Of a stretch of 64,000 nucleotides of DNA, positions 32,502 to 41,711 are shown in pieces. The position numbers and the translations under genes are program-made. The stretch lies in the NCBI RefSeq assembly GCF_011067745.1, contig NZ_JAAMPJ010000013.1:186001-250000 (forward strand). The letters are read 5' to 3'. This stretch comes from Lentzea alba (GTDB taxonomy: Bacteria > Actinomycetota > Actinomycetes > Mycobacteriales > Pseudonocardiaceae). Under the pieces are notes generated by a model. It was given only the letters and a program-made list of their open reading frames with translations. It was not told where the DNA came from and did not search any database. Position 1 is the stretch's first letter. Each line of letters begins with the position of its first letter.

Positions 32502-33392
32502 ATGGAAAAGGTGCTCGAAGTACGTGGGGCGCGCTTCGACTACGGCGCCACGCAGGCAGTGGCCGGCGTCGATCTCGACGTCGGCGCGGGGGAGTGCGTG
32601 GCGTTGCTCGGGCCGAACGGCGCCGGCAAGACGACGCTGGTCAATCTGGTGATCGGCCTGCTCGCCGCCAAGGAGGGCCGGGTTCGCGTCCGCGGCGGTG
32701 ATCCGCGGATCGCGTCCACCCGACGGCAACTCGGTGTCGTGCAGCAGTCGCTCGGGTTCCCGAACACGCTGAAGGTGAGCGAACTGGTCACCGGTGCCGC
32801 GGTACGGGCGGGCGTGCCGCGCTCGGCCGCCGGGCCGGTCATGGCCGAGCTCGACCTGACCGATCTGGCTTCGCGGCGCGCCGCGAAGCTGTCCGGCGGT
32901 CAGAAACAACGGTTGCAGCTCGCCATGGCGCTGGTCGCCGAACCCCGGTTGCTGGTGCTGGACGAACCGACCGCGGGCCTGGACGTGCCCGCCCGCAGGA
33001 GGTTCTGGCAGATCCTCGCCGAGCGGCGGGCGCGCGGCACCGGCGTGCTGCTCACCACGCACCTGATCGAGGAGTCGTCCGCCGTCGCCGACCGCGTGGT
33101 GGTGCTCGACCGCGGTCGCGTGCTCGCCGAGGGGACGCCGGACGAACTGGTGGCGCGGCTGCCCGACCGCACGGTGATCGCGCGGACGTCGTTGGTGCGC
33201 ACCCGGCTCGAAGCCATTCCCGGTGTGGTGTCGGTGCGCGACGACGGCGAGCACGTGCGCCTGGGCACTCGCGCGCCGGAAGCGTTGCTGCGGGTGTTGC
33301 TCGCGGAGGACCCCGGCCTGACCGATCTGCGGGTCGAGGGTGCCGGGCTGGAAGAGGCAGTGGCGGGTCTGATCGAGAGGGGTGCGGCGTGA
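32502..33392 (+). CDS. ABC exporter ATPase
   Basis: 296 aa from ATG 32502 (MEKVLEVRGARFDYG); the frame extends upstream to GTG 32451 but that stretch reads as promoter DNA. Walker A GPNGAGKTT, signature KLSGGQKQRLQLAMAL, Walker B LLVLDEPTAGLD and H-loop TTHL; C-terminal extension typical of drug or lipid exporters. First of four coupled genes with permease, kinase and regulator. Confidence 0.92.
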   Translation: MEKVLEVRGARFDYGATQAVAGVDLDVGAGECVALLGPNGAGKTTLVNLVIGLLAAKEGRVRVRGGDPRIASTRRQLGVVQQSLGFPNTLKVSELVTGAAVRAGVPRSAAGPVMAELDLTDLASRRAAKLSGGQKQRLQLAMALVAEPRLLVLDEPTAGLDVPARRRFWQILAERRARGTGVLLTTHLIEESSAVADRVVVLDRGRVLAEGTPDELVARLPDRTVIARTSLVRTRLEAIPGVVSVRDDGEHVRLGTRAPEALLRVLLAEDPGLTDLRVEGAGLEEAVAGLIERGAA

Positions 33393-34116
33393 AGGTGTTC
33401 CGGGTGGAGCTCGCGGACGAGCTGAGGGGTGTCGTCCGCGAGCCGGCCGCGCTGTTCTTCTCGATCTTGATGCCGGTGGCGTTCTTCGCGCTTTTCGTGT
33501 CCCTGTTCGGGAAGTTCAGCAACGGAGGGCTGTCGGCGGGCACCGCGATGGTCGCGACGTTCGGCGCGTTCGGCGTGATCTCGGTGGTGTTGATGAACCC
33601 CGGGATCGGTGTCGCGGCGGACCGGGAACGCGGGTGGCTGCGGGCGAAGCGGGTGTCCGCGGTGCCGATCTCCGTGACGCTCGCGGCCAAAGTGGTGGCA
33701 GCGCTGCCTTATGCGGCCGGGGTGTTGCTGGCGATGATGGCGACCGCGGCGATCACCGGTTCGTTGGACGCGCCGGTGCCCGCGCTGCTGCGGATGCTGC
33801 TGGTGCTGGTGGTGGGCGCGTTGCCGTTCGCGTTGCTGAGCCTGGCGATCGGCTTCCAGGTCGGCTCGGGTACCGCGGCCGCCGTGCTGAACGCGGTGCT
33901 GATCCCGTCGGCCGTCGTGTCCGGGCTGTGGATGCCGCTGTCGATGATGCCCGCGTTCTTCGCCGACATCGCGCGGTTCCTGCCGACCTACCACCTGGCG
34001 GGGCTGGCTACCGCGCAGCTGACCGGTGGGCCGGTGTGGGCGCACGTGTTCGCGCTGCTCGGCTTTGCCGTAGTGGCGGCTGGGCTGGCCGCGGTGTCGT
34101 ATCGTCATGCCCGATC

Positions 34117-34120
<4 letters not shown>
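33389..34120 (+). CDS. ABC-2 type exporter permease
   Basis: 243 aa, GTGA overlap with the ATPase. Six hydrophobic helices: FFSILMPVAFFALFVSLFG, MVATFGAFGVISVVLMN, ALPYAAGVLLAMMATAAI, LLVLVVGALPFALLSLAIG, VLIPSAVVSGLWMPLSMMP and FALLGFAVVAAGLAAV. ABC-2 (DrrB/NodJ-like) family. Substrate unknown; the adjoining DesK-like kinase suggests membrane-stress response. Confidence 0.9.
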
Positions 34121-35177
<1,057 letters not shown>

Positions 35178-35181
<4 letters not shown>

Positions 35182-35780
35182 TCAGGGTCGTCCTGGCCGA
35201 GGACCAGGCGATGGTGCGCGGCGCGTTCGCCCAGCTGCTCGACCTGCAACCGGACGTCACGGTCGTCGCCACCGCCGGCAACGGCGACGAAGCCCTCGCG
35301 GTGGTGGCCGAACACCGTCCGGACGTGCTGCTGACCGACATCGAGATGCCCGGCCGATCGGGCCTCGACGTAGCCCAGGAACTGAGCCGGTCCGGCGACC
35401 CCACCCGCGTCCTGATCATCACGACGTTCGCCCGCAGTGGGTATCTGCGCCGCGCGATGGACGCCGGTGTCGCGGGCTACGTGCTCAAGGACGCGCCGAT
35501 CGCGGACCTGGTGTCCGCCCTGCGTCGGGTGCACGCCGGCGAACGCGTGGTGGCACCGGAACTCGCGATGGCCGCGTGGGACAGCGTTGATCCTTTGACA
35601 CCGCGGGAACGCGAGTTGCTGCACGAGGTCACGACCGGCGCGAGCAACGCGGACATCGCGGCCCGGCTGAACCTCGCGGAAGGCACCGTCCGCAACTACC
35701 TGTCGACGGCGATGGCGAAGCTCGGCGCCCGCAACCGGTCGGACGCGGCGAACATCGCCCGTGAGCGCGGCTGGCTGTGA
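35178..35780 (+). CDS. NarL/LuxR-family response regulator, DesR-like
   Basis: 200 aa, GTGA overlap. Receiver VVLAEDQAMVRGAF, LLTDIEMPGRSGLDVAQ (phosphoacceptor), LIITTFARSGYLRRAMDAGVAGYVLKD; C-terminal LuxR helix-turn-helix LTPRERELLHEVTTGASNADIAARLNLAEGTVRNYLSTAMAKLGARNR. Likely controls its own operon through 32429-32449. Its stop abuts the convergent TetR gene. Confidence 0.94.
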
Positions 35781-36374
35781 TCAGCCGGATGCTTCGACCT
35801 CGGCGGTGAACACCCGCAGAAGTCCTTCGACGCCACGGAGAAACGTCTCGCAGACGGCCTCCGCGTCGGACAGGCACCCCGCCGCCATCGCGCCGTCGCG
35901 CAACATCACGAAGTGCTTCGCGGCGGGCCCGGCGTCGTCTTTCCGGATCAGGGCGAACTGCTCCGTGACGGTGGCCTCGAACCACTGGCGGTGGGCCAGC
36001 ACGGCCTGATGCACCGCATGGTCGGGGTCGGGGTACTCGGCGGCGGCGTTGAGGAAGGCACAGCCCCGGAACTCGGGCGACCTGATCCCGGCGGCGATCG
36101 CCTGGCTGAGCGCCCGCAGGGTGTCGGCGGGGGAGTCGCTGCGGGCCGCGGCGGCCTGGGCGCGCATGGCCGTGTCGACCTCGGTGAGGTAGGCGACGAC
36201 GAGCTCCTCCTTGCCCAGGAAGTGGCGGTAGAGGGTGGCCCGCGTGACCTGCGCTTCCTCGACGATGCGGTCGATGCCCACGGAGTGGATGCCCTCGGCG
36301 TAGAAGACCTTGAGGGCGGTGTTGAGCAGCCGGGACCGCGCTTCGGACGGCCGGGTCGATTCGGTGCGCGCCAT
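35781..36374 (-). CDS. TetR family regulator
   Basis: 197 aa, ATG 36374. DNA-binding domain ARSRLLNTALKVFYAEGIHSVGIDRIVEEAQVTRATLYRHFLGKEELVVAYL; C-terminal domain with AGIRSPEFRGCAFLNAAAEYPDPDHAVHQAVLAHR resembling TetR_C_11/47-type ligand domains. Two identical 15-bp boxes lie between it and the divergent membrane protein, so it probably represses both. Confidence 0.92.
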   Translation of the reverse strand: MARTESTRPSEARSRLLNTALKVFYAEGIHSVGIDRIVEEAQVTRATLYRHFLGKEELVVAYLTEVDTAMRAQAAAARSDSPADTLRALSQAIAAGIRSPEFRGCAFLNAAAEYPDPDHAVHQAVLAHRQWFEATVTEQFALIRKDDAGPAAKHFVMLRDGAMAAGCLSDAEAVCETFLRGVEGLLRVFTAEVEASG

Positions 36375-36392
36375 GTCCCCGACTTTAGCGGA

Positions 36393-36407
36393 TAGAACGT
36401 TCGGTCT
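36393..36407. promoter_or_regulatory. TetR box 1 (TAGAACGTTCGGTCT)
   Basis: Partly palindromic around GAACGTTC and ending in the GGTCT arm, 18 bases before the TetR start, where it would block its promoter. Identical to box 2 at 36445-36459. Confidence 0.72.
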
Positions 36408-36444
36408 TGACGATCTGGTGGTGACCCGTCAGGCTGGGAAGAGG

Positions 36445-36459
36445 TAGAACGTTCGGTCT
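36445..36459. promoter_or_regulatory. TetR box 2 (TAGAACGTTCGGTCT)
   Basis: Exact 15-bp repeat of box 1 in the same orientation, 52 bp away and 30 bases before the membrane-protein start. Suggests that one repressor controls the two divergent genes separately. Confidence 0.72.
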
Positions 36460-36489
36460 CATTGGTTGCCTGAGGAGAGTGGATTTCCC

Positions 36490-37032
36490 GTGACTGCCGT
36501 TGCTTCGCCCGTCGGAAACGCGTCGGCGCTGCGCCGCCTGTACCTCGTCCGGTTCGGGTTCGCCGTCGTCTGGGCCGCTCTGCTGTTCGTGATGAGCAAG
36601 AGCCTCGGGCCGGTGAGCATCGCCCTGCTGGTCTTGTATCCGCTGTTCGACGTGGTTGCCGCGGTGGTGGACGCCCGCTCGTCGCGTGCTGGTGGAGCCG
36701 TGCGCGGGCTGTACGTGAACATCGCGATCAGCTTGCTCGCGGCCGTCGGTCTGGCGGTCGCCGCTGGTTCGGGTCTGCCGGCGGTGCTGCGGGTGTGGGG
36801 CGTTTGGGCGATCGTGTCCGGGCTGGTGCAGCTGTTCGTGGGCGTCAGCCGGCGCGGGACGGGTGGGCAGTGGCCGATGATCCTCAGTGGGGGCATCTCC
36901 GTGCTGGCCGGGTCGTCGTTCATCGTGATGGCGTCCGGGGCGGACCCGACGCTCGCGAACCTCGCCGGGTACGCGGCGATCGGCGGGATCTTCTTCCTGG
37001 TTTCGGCGCTGCGGCTGGGTCGCAAGTCCTGA
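36490..37032 (+). CDS. DUF308/HdeD-like six-helix membrane protein
   Basis: 180 aa from GTG 36490, with GAGGAG about a dozen bases before; TTG 36466 would add eight residues. Six helices in three pairs (LVRFGFAVVWAALLFVMS, ISIALLVLYPLFDVVAAVV-like, LYVNIAISLLAAVGLAVAA, VWGVWAIVSGLVQLFVGV, LSGGISVLAGSSFIVMA, LAGYAAIGGIFFLVSAL). DUF308 proteins are linked to acid or stress resistance; role here unknown. Likely target of the TetR repressor. Confidence 0.82.
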   Translation: MTAVASPVGNASALRRLYLVRFGFAVVWAALLFVMSKSLGPVSIALLVLYPLFDVVAAVVDARSSRAGGAVRGLYVNIAISLLAAVGLAVAAGSGLPAVLRVWGVWAIVSGLVQLFVGVSRRGTGGQWPMILSGGISVLAGSSFIVMASGADPTLANLAGYAAIGGIFFLVSALRLGRKS

Positions 37033-37060
37033 CGGGTCGTCCACCTCCTGCCCACCTCAA

Positions 37061-37375
37061 TCACGACGTGTCGTCCCACGACCGGTACCGGACGAACACC
37101 AGCAGCGCGACGAGCACGGCGGCGAGCACCGACAGCGTGACGAGCAGGTGCCCCCGGTCCCGAGCCGGCCGGGGCACCTCGGCCACGGGGCCCGGCGACT
37201 CCACCGCCCACTCGGCGGGCACGCGGGACAGGAGACCCGCCGTGCCCGCCATCCGGCACACCTCGTGTTCGCACGGCGGGCAGGCGGCGAGATGGCGTTC
37301 GTAGACCTGCCGGTCACCGGGGGACAGCGAGCCCAGCAGGTAGGCCGCCTCCCACTCGCGGAACGGGCACATCAC
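37061..37375 (-). CDS. Zinc-finger anti-sigma factor
   Basis: 104 aa; GTG 37375 overlaps the sigma stop (GTGA), or ATG 37372. The zinc anti-sigma motif HLAACPPCEHEV (HxxxCxxC) in the first 45 residues is followed by one membrane helix (LLVTLSVLAAVLVALLVFV) near the C-terminus and only a short outer tail, so it senses through the membrane or the Cys site rather than a large external domain. Binds the neighbouring ECF sigma factor. Confidence 0.88.
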   Translation of the reverse strand: MMCPFREWEAAYLLGSLSPGDRQVYERHLAACPPCEHEVCRMAGTAGLLSRVPAEWAVESPGPVAEVPRPARDRGHLLVTLSVLAAVLVALLVFVRYRSWDDTS

Positions 37376-37860
37376 CGCCCGGTCACCCCGTTCTCCTCCA
37401 AGGCGAGCCGCAGTGCGCGCAGGCCGTAGTGCATCCGTGACCGCACCGTTCCCGGTGGCACGTCCAGGATCTTGGCGAGTTCCGCGACGGACTCGCCCCG
37501 GTAGTAGGCCCGCACGATCACCACCCGGTGCTCTGGTTTGAGCTGGGACAGCGCGTCGGCGATCAGCCAGGCGTCCAGCGTGCGGTCGGTGTGGTCGGAG
37601 CGCGCGCGTTCTGGCAGGCGGGCCGAGCCGACCTCCCAGCGGGCGCGGGCGCTGCGGCACTCGTCTATCGCGAAGTTGCGTGCCACCGTGTAGAGCCAGG
37701 CCTTCGAGGCCGCGCAGCCCTGCTCGAGGATGCCGGGGTTGCGCCACGCTCGCAGCAGCGCCTCCTGCACGACGTCCTCGGCCAGTTGCTCGTCTCCGGT
37801 GAGGCGGACCGCATAACGCCAGAGCGCCTCGGCGTGGCCGTCGTGCAGTGCGCGCAGCAC
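37372..37860 (-). CDS. ECF RNA polymerase sigma factor
   Basis: 162 aa, GTG 37860 is the only usable start before an upstream stop. Region 2: ALWRYAVRLTGDEQLAEDVVQEALLRAWRNP...SKAWLYTVARNFAIDECRS. Region 4: LKPEHRVVIVRAYYRGESVAELAKILDVPPGTVRSRMHYGLRALR. SigL/SigM-like group paired with a ZAS anti-sigma downstream. Target promoters not identified. Confidence 0.93.
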   Translation of the reverse strand: MLRALHDGHAEALWRYAVRLTGDEQLAEDVVQEALLRAWRNPGILEQGCAASKAWLYTVARNFAIDECRSARARWEVGSARLPERARSDHTDRTLDAWLIADALSQLKPEHRVVIVRAYYRGESVAELAKILDVPPGTVRSRMHYGLRALRLALEENGVTGR

Positions 37861-37890
37861 GGTGCTGTGGTCGGCGTTGATGACGCACCC

Positions 37891-38664
37891 CTAGGTCCGG
37901 AACGTGGGAGCCCGCTTGGCCAGGAACGCCGCTGTGCCTTCGCGCATGTCGGCGGTCGTGAAGGCTTCTCGAAACGCTTCGAGCTCCACCTTCAGTCCTT
38001 CCTCGACGCCCAGGCCGTCCACCGCGTCGAGCACCGACTTGCAGGCCTTGACGGCGGCGGGGGAGTTCGCCGCGATGTCGGCGAGCACGAGGCGGGCGGC
38101 GGCGAACATCTCCTCGCGGTTGTCGAAGACCTCGTTCACCAGGCCGAGTCGATGCGCTTCCGCGGCGTCGAGCCGGCGGCCGGAGTAGATGAGCTCGCGT
38201 GCTTTGGCGACGCCTACCCGGCGGAACAACCGGACACAGCCGCCGAAGCCGGGGATCAGGCCGAGCAGCACCTCCGGCTGACCGAACACGGCTTTGCGGG
38301 TGGCGTAGACGAAGTCGCACGCCATCGCCATCTCGCAACCGCCGCCGAGCGCGTACCCGTCCACGCAGGCGATCACCGGGACCGGGAGCTGTTCGAGCAG
38401 CCGGGTCACCTCCTGGCCCAGCGCGCCGAACCGCTCGCCCTCCTCCGGCGTCATCGCGGCCATCTCGCGGATGTCCGCCCCGGCGATGAACGCGGGCCCT
38501 TCCGAGCCGGTGAGCAGGAGCGCGCGCGGGCCCGCGAAGGTCGCGAGGAGGTGGCGCAGTTCGGTGAGTGTCCGCTGGGACAACGCGTTGCGCGCGGGTG
38601 GTCGGTGCACGGTCACCGTCAGGACGTCGTCGTGCTCGTCGAGCAGGAGTGTCTGATAGTCCAC
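37891..38664 (-). CDS. Enoyl-CoA hydratase/isomerase family protein
   Basis: 257 aa, GTG 38664 with GAGGAG just upstream. Crotonase fold: oxyanion-hole segment GPAFIAGADIREMAAMT and GYALGGGCEMAMACDFVYATRKAVFGQPEVLLGLIPGFGGCVRLFRRVG with a candidate catalytic glutamate in GQPEV. Third gene of the operon after the adenylation enzyme and membrane flavoprotein, 10 bases from the latter. Would hydrate or isomerise an acyl-CoA; substrate unknown. Confidence 0.9.
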   Translation of the reverse strand: MDYQTLLLDEHDDVLTVTVHRPPARNALSQRTLTELRHLLATFAGPRALLLTGSEGPAFIAGADIREMAAMTPEEGERFGALGQEVTRLLEQLPVPVIACVDGYALGGGCEMAMACDFVYATRKAVFGQPEVLLGLIPGFGGCVRLFRRVGVAKARELIYSGRRLDAAEAHRLGLVNEVFDNREEMFAAARLVLADIAANSPAAVKACKSVLDAVDGLGVEEGLKVELEAFREAFTTADMREGTAAFLAKRAPTFRT

Positions 38665-38674
38665 GGTGGTCTCC

Positions 38675-39901
38675 TCACGAGTCCCAGATGGCGCCGTAAG
38701 CCGGGATGCCCCTGGCTTCCAGCTCTTCGACGACCTGCCAGGTGGTGGGTTTGTTGGAGATGCAGATGACCGCTTCCGCGTCGAAGCGCTTGCACGCGTC
38801 GTACGCGAGCGCGACCAGGTCGGGTTTGCCCTGGCTCTCGGTGTCCCAGACGACGGCGTCGGGCTGCACGTCCAGGATCTCGTCGACCAGCGCGTCGCCG
38901 TAGGTGCGGCGGGGGTTGCGGGTCGACCACACCAGCACCGAAGGCGTGTCGCCGGCCAGGAGGTGGGGCAGGCAGGGGCCGATACCGCTGCCGGTGGCGA
39001 CCCACACCACCCTGGTGAAGAGCTTGTCGATGTTGCCGACACCCGCCGTCGGAATGCCCTTGACCCACACGTGACTCGGCTGGTCCGCGATGAACTTCGC
39101 CGTCCAGTCACCCGCGCGGGAGATGGTGAGGCGGAAGCCGGAGCGGCCGGGCGCCGGGACGTTCGCGAAGGAATGCCACTCCAGCAACGGGTTGCGGCTC
39201 ACCGTCGTCGACGAACCCGCGAACGGCGTGACGCCGTGGTCGAACGACACGAGCGCGACGTGCGGTGACGGGCTCACGATGTGCACGGGAACCCGCCGCA
39301 ACCTCAACCACGGCAGCACCACACTGGCCACCACGAGGGCGAGCGGCCACAGGAAGACGGGGTTCGACACCGCGGACAGCACGCCGAACAGCACGAGCAC
39401 GGCCCACCCGCCGAACCGGTGCGAGCGCTCGAACAGGTCGTGCCGCTTGGCCCGCAGACGGGGGAGCGCGAGCACGACGAGCACGCCGAGCAGCGCCATG
39501 ATCGTCCAGGTCAGCGCCAGGACGAGTGGTGGCCCTGTCGTCGTGGCGGCGAGCACGAGGAACCAGGCGGTGGCGCAGATCGCGCCGCCGACGTGCAGCC
39601 CGCCGAAGTGGTAGACCTTGCCGAGCGTCCAGCGGACCCGCAACGGCCACCGGGTGGGCGCGCTGGTGGCGAGCCAGAAGAACAGGTTGATCACGAGCTG
39701 CTGGCGGACGAGCGCGGCCAGCGTCAGGTTGGCGACGACCAGCGCGGTCAGCCGGTCTGCGTCCCACGAGCCGACGAAACAGAGGTTGACCAGGACGACG
39801 GCGGCTACGAGGCGGTTGTGGTGGGTGAACGGGCGGCGGCGCAGGATCGTGCGCCACGACCGGTCGGCCGGGGGCAGGTGGACGGCGCGGACTGAGGTCA
39901 T
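38675..39901 (-). CDS. TmpA-like membrane flavoprotein / ferric-reductase-like oxidoreductase
   Basis: 408 aa, ATGA overlap with the adenylation gene. Six or seven N-terminal helices carry histidines (VYHFGGLHVGGA, ERSHRFGGWA) that could bind heme. The soluble C-terminal half has LEWHSFANVPAPG (like the FAD motif HPFT of ferric reductases) and VVWVATGSGIGPCLPHLL (NAD(P)-binding), ending in AIWDS. Resembles the fungal TmpA family, which is also associated with adenylate-forming domains. Electron donor to, or reductase of, the product of the partner enzyme; inference. Confidence 0.75.
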   Translation of the reverse strand: MTSVRAVHLPPADRSWRTILRRRPFTHHNRLVAAVVLVNLCFVGSWDADRLTALVVANLTLAALVRQQLVINLFFWLATSAPTRWPLRVRWTLGKVYHFGGLHVGGAICATAWFLVLAATTTGPPLVLALTWTIMALLGVLVVLALPRLRAKRHDLFERSHRFGGWAVLVLFGVLSAVSNPVFLWPLALVVASVVLPWLRLRRVPVHIVSPSPHVALVSFDHGVTPFAGSSTTVSRNPLLEWHSFANVPAPGRSGFRLTISRAGDWTAKFIADQPSHVWVKGIPTAGVGNIDKLFTRVVWVATGSGIGPCLPHLLAGDTPSVLVWSTRNPRRTYGDALVDEILDVQPDAVVWDTESQGKPDLVALAYDACKRFDAEAVICISNKPTTWQVVEELEARGIPAYGAIWDS

Positions 39902-41550
39902 GCGACGGTTTCCTTTTGTCCGTCCAAACGCGACAGCAGTGCGCGCCGATCGACCTTGCCGCGGTCCGTGGTCGGCAGCGTGTCGACCGGCACGATCAAC
40001 GTGGGCACGCAGTAGTACGGCAAGCGCTCCTCCACGGCTCGGCGTGCCTGTTCCGGCACCGCGCTGGCCGGGCTGATGAACCCGACGAGCCTGCCGTTGT
40101 GCAGCAGGGTCGTGGCGCGGCTGCAGTCGGCCGCGCGTTCCAGCGCCGACGTCACGGCGTCCAGCTCCACCCGGAACCCGCGCACCTTGACCTGGTCGTC
40201 GGTGCGGCCGTGGTGCTCCAGCAGGCCGTCCGGGGTCCACCGCCCGAGATCGCGGGTGCGGAACATCAGGCGGCCGCCGCCCAGGAACGGGTCAGGCAGA
40301 TAGCGTTCGGCCGTCAGTGCGGGATCACCCAGATAGCCCGCGGTCACGCAGTCGCCGCCCGCCCACATCTCGCCGACCTCGCCGATGCGGCACGGCCGCA
40401 GGTTCTCGTCGAGCACGTACACCGTCGTGTTCGGCACCGGCCGGCCGATCGTCAGCTGATCACCGGGCACGTACCGCTGCACCGTGTTGACGATGGTGAC
40501 CTCGGTGGGCCCGCACGAGTTGTGGAAGGCGGCCTGGCGCGCCCACCTGTCGGCCAGCGACTGCGGGCACCGCTCGCCGGCCACCGCGATCGTGCGCACT
40601 CCGCGGCACACGGCGGGATCCAGCGACGCCAGCACGCTGGGCGTGGCGATGACGACGTCCACGGTGCTCGCCGTCCGCTCGATGTCCCCGCCGCGGATCA
40701 CCAGCGTGCCACCGTGCGCCAGCGTGCCGAGGATCTCCCACATCGCCATGTCGAAGGCGATGTTCAGCAGCTGCGACACCCTGGTCCCCGCTTCGACGCC
40801 GAGGCATCCGGGCGCGGTCAGCAGGACGTTGCACAGGTTGGCGTGCGAGACCTGCACGCCGTTGGGCCGTCCGGTGGTGCCGGAGGTGAAGATGACGGCC
40901 GCGATGTCCGAGGTCTGGGTGGCGGTACGGCAGAACTCGGTGGCGTCGGGCACGCGGTCGATCGCGATGATCGTGCCCAGACCGCCGGGCAGCGCGGACT
41001 CGTGCTCGCTCGTGGTGAGCACGAAGTTGACGCGCGCCGTGCGGACTATATGTCGCAAATGGACTTCGGGGGCGATGCGGACGTCCTGCGGCACATAAGC
41101 CGCACCCGCCTTGAGGATGCCGAGAATGCCGACGACCATCGAGATCGACCGCGTGAGGAACAGGCCGACCCGCTCACCCGGACGCACCCCGGCGCGGGTC
41201 AGCAACTCGGCCAGCAACTCGGCCCTGCGGTTCAGCTCGGCATAGGTGATCGACTCGCCGAGGTGTTCGACGGCGACCAGGTCCGGGTGTCGTGCGGCTT
41301 GTTTCTCGACGGCGTGGTGGATGTGGTCGAACGGCGGGGTCCGGATCGGCCCGGCGCCGAACGACTGGAACAACGCGCGGTCCGGCAGAGGCAGGTCGCG
41401 CAATGCGGTATCGCGGAACACGGCATTCACTGCAGGGGTCGCCTTTCGGAAACGGTGCGCGGTCACCCGTTCTGAACGAGACAGACCCTCACTTTGTTCA
41501 CGTCGAACCTCAACCGGTGTCGAATCGTCGAAACCGTTGCGTGTCAGCAA
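39898..41550 (-). CDS. Stand-alone NRPS-type adenylation enzyme
   Basis: About 550 aa. A-domain cores: LKAGAAYVPQD, AAVIFTSGTTGRPNGVQVSH, NIAFDMAMWEILGTLAHGGTLV, NSCGPTEVTIVN, YLGDPALTAERY, RTRDLGRWTPDGLLEHHGRTDDQVKVRGFRVE and the C-terminal lysine region TDRGKVDRRAL. No condensation or carrier domain is attached. TTG 41550 is the longest start; GTG 41430 (VNAVFRDTALRDLPL), with GAAAGG upstream, is the likelier one. Starts the operon with the membrane flavoprotein and hydratase. Confidence 0.85.
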   Translation of the reverse strand: MLTRNGFDDSTPVEVRREQSEGLSRSERVTAHRFRKATPAVNAVFRDTALRDLPLPDRALFQSFGAGPIRTPPFDHIHHAVEKQAARHPDLVAVEHLGESITYAELNRRAELLAELLTRAGVRPGERVGLFLTRSISMVVGILGILKAGAAYVPQDVRIAPEVHLRHIVRTARVNFVLTTSEHESALPGGLGTIIAIDRVPDATEFCRTATQTSDIAAVIFTSGTTGRPNGVQVSHANLCNVLLTAPGCLGVEAGTRVSQLLNIAFDMAMWEILGTLAHGGTLVIRGGDIERTASTVDVVIATPSVLASLDPAVCRGVRTIAVAGERCPQSLADRWARQAAFHNSCGPTEVTIVNTVQRYVPGDQLTIGRPVPNTTVYVLDENLRPCRIGEVGEMWAGGDCVTAGYLGDPALTAERYLPDPFLGGGRLMFRTRDLGRWTPDGLLEHHGRTDDQVKVRGFRVELDAVTSALERAADCSRATTLLHNGRLVGFISPASAVPEQARRAVEERLPYYCVPTLIVPVDTLPTTDRGKVDRRALLSRLDGQKETVA

Positions 41551-41557
41551 CTTCGTG

Positions 41558-41570
41558 TTTCACAGTGAAA
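41558..41570. promoter_or_regulatory. Palindrome TTTCACAGTGAAA
   Basis: Perfect 6-bp arms around a central A in an AT-richer stretch directly upstream of the longest start of the adenylation gene; candidate operator or part of the promoter. Confidence 0.4.
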
Positions 41571-41645
41571 AATTGAGACTTGCGCCATTCAGCCGCACGC
41601 CGTTTACACGGTCCTAAAAGGACTCAGCCGTCTTGTGCCCGAGAT

Positions 41646-41698
41646 GCCATGAACGGCGCTTTTGTGGACCTGGAGTCCACAAAAGCGCCGTTCATGGC
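41646..41698. repeat. 53-bp inverted repeat, terminator-like
   Basis: 24-bp perfect arms beginning GCCATGAACGGCGCTTTTG around a CTGGA loop, 13 bases after the beta-galactosidase stop. Same skeleton as 27631-27685: about 16 of 25 positions are identical in the first arm and the differences are matched in the second arm. Probably stops transcription of the gene to the right. Confidence 0.85.
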
Positions 41699-41711
41699 GG
41701 GCGTCAGCCCG

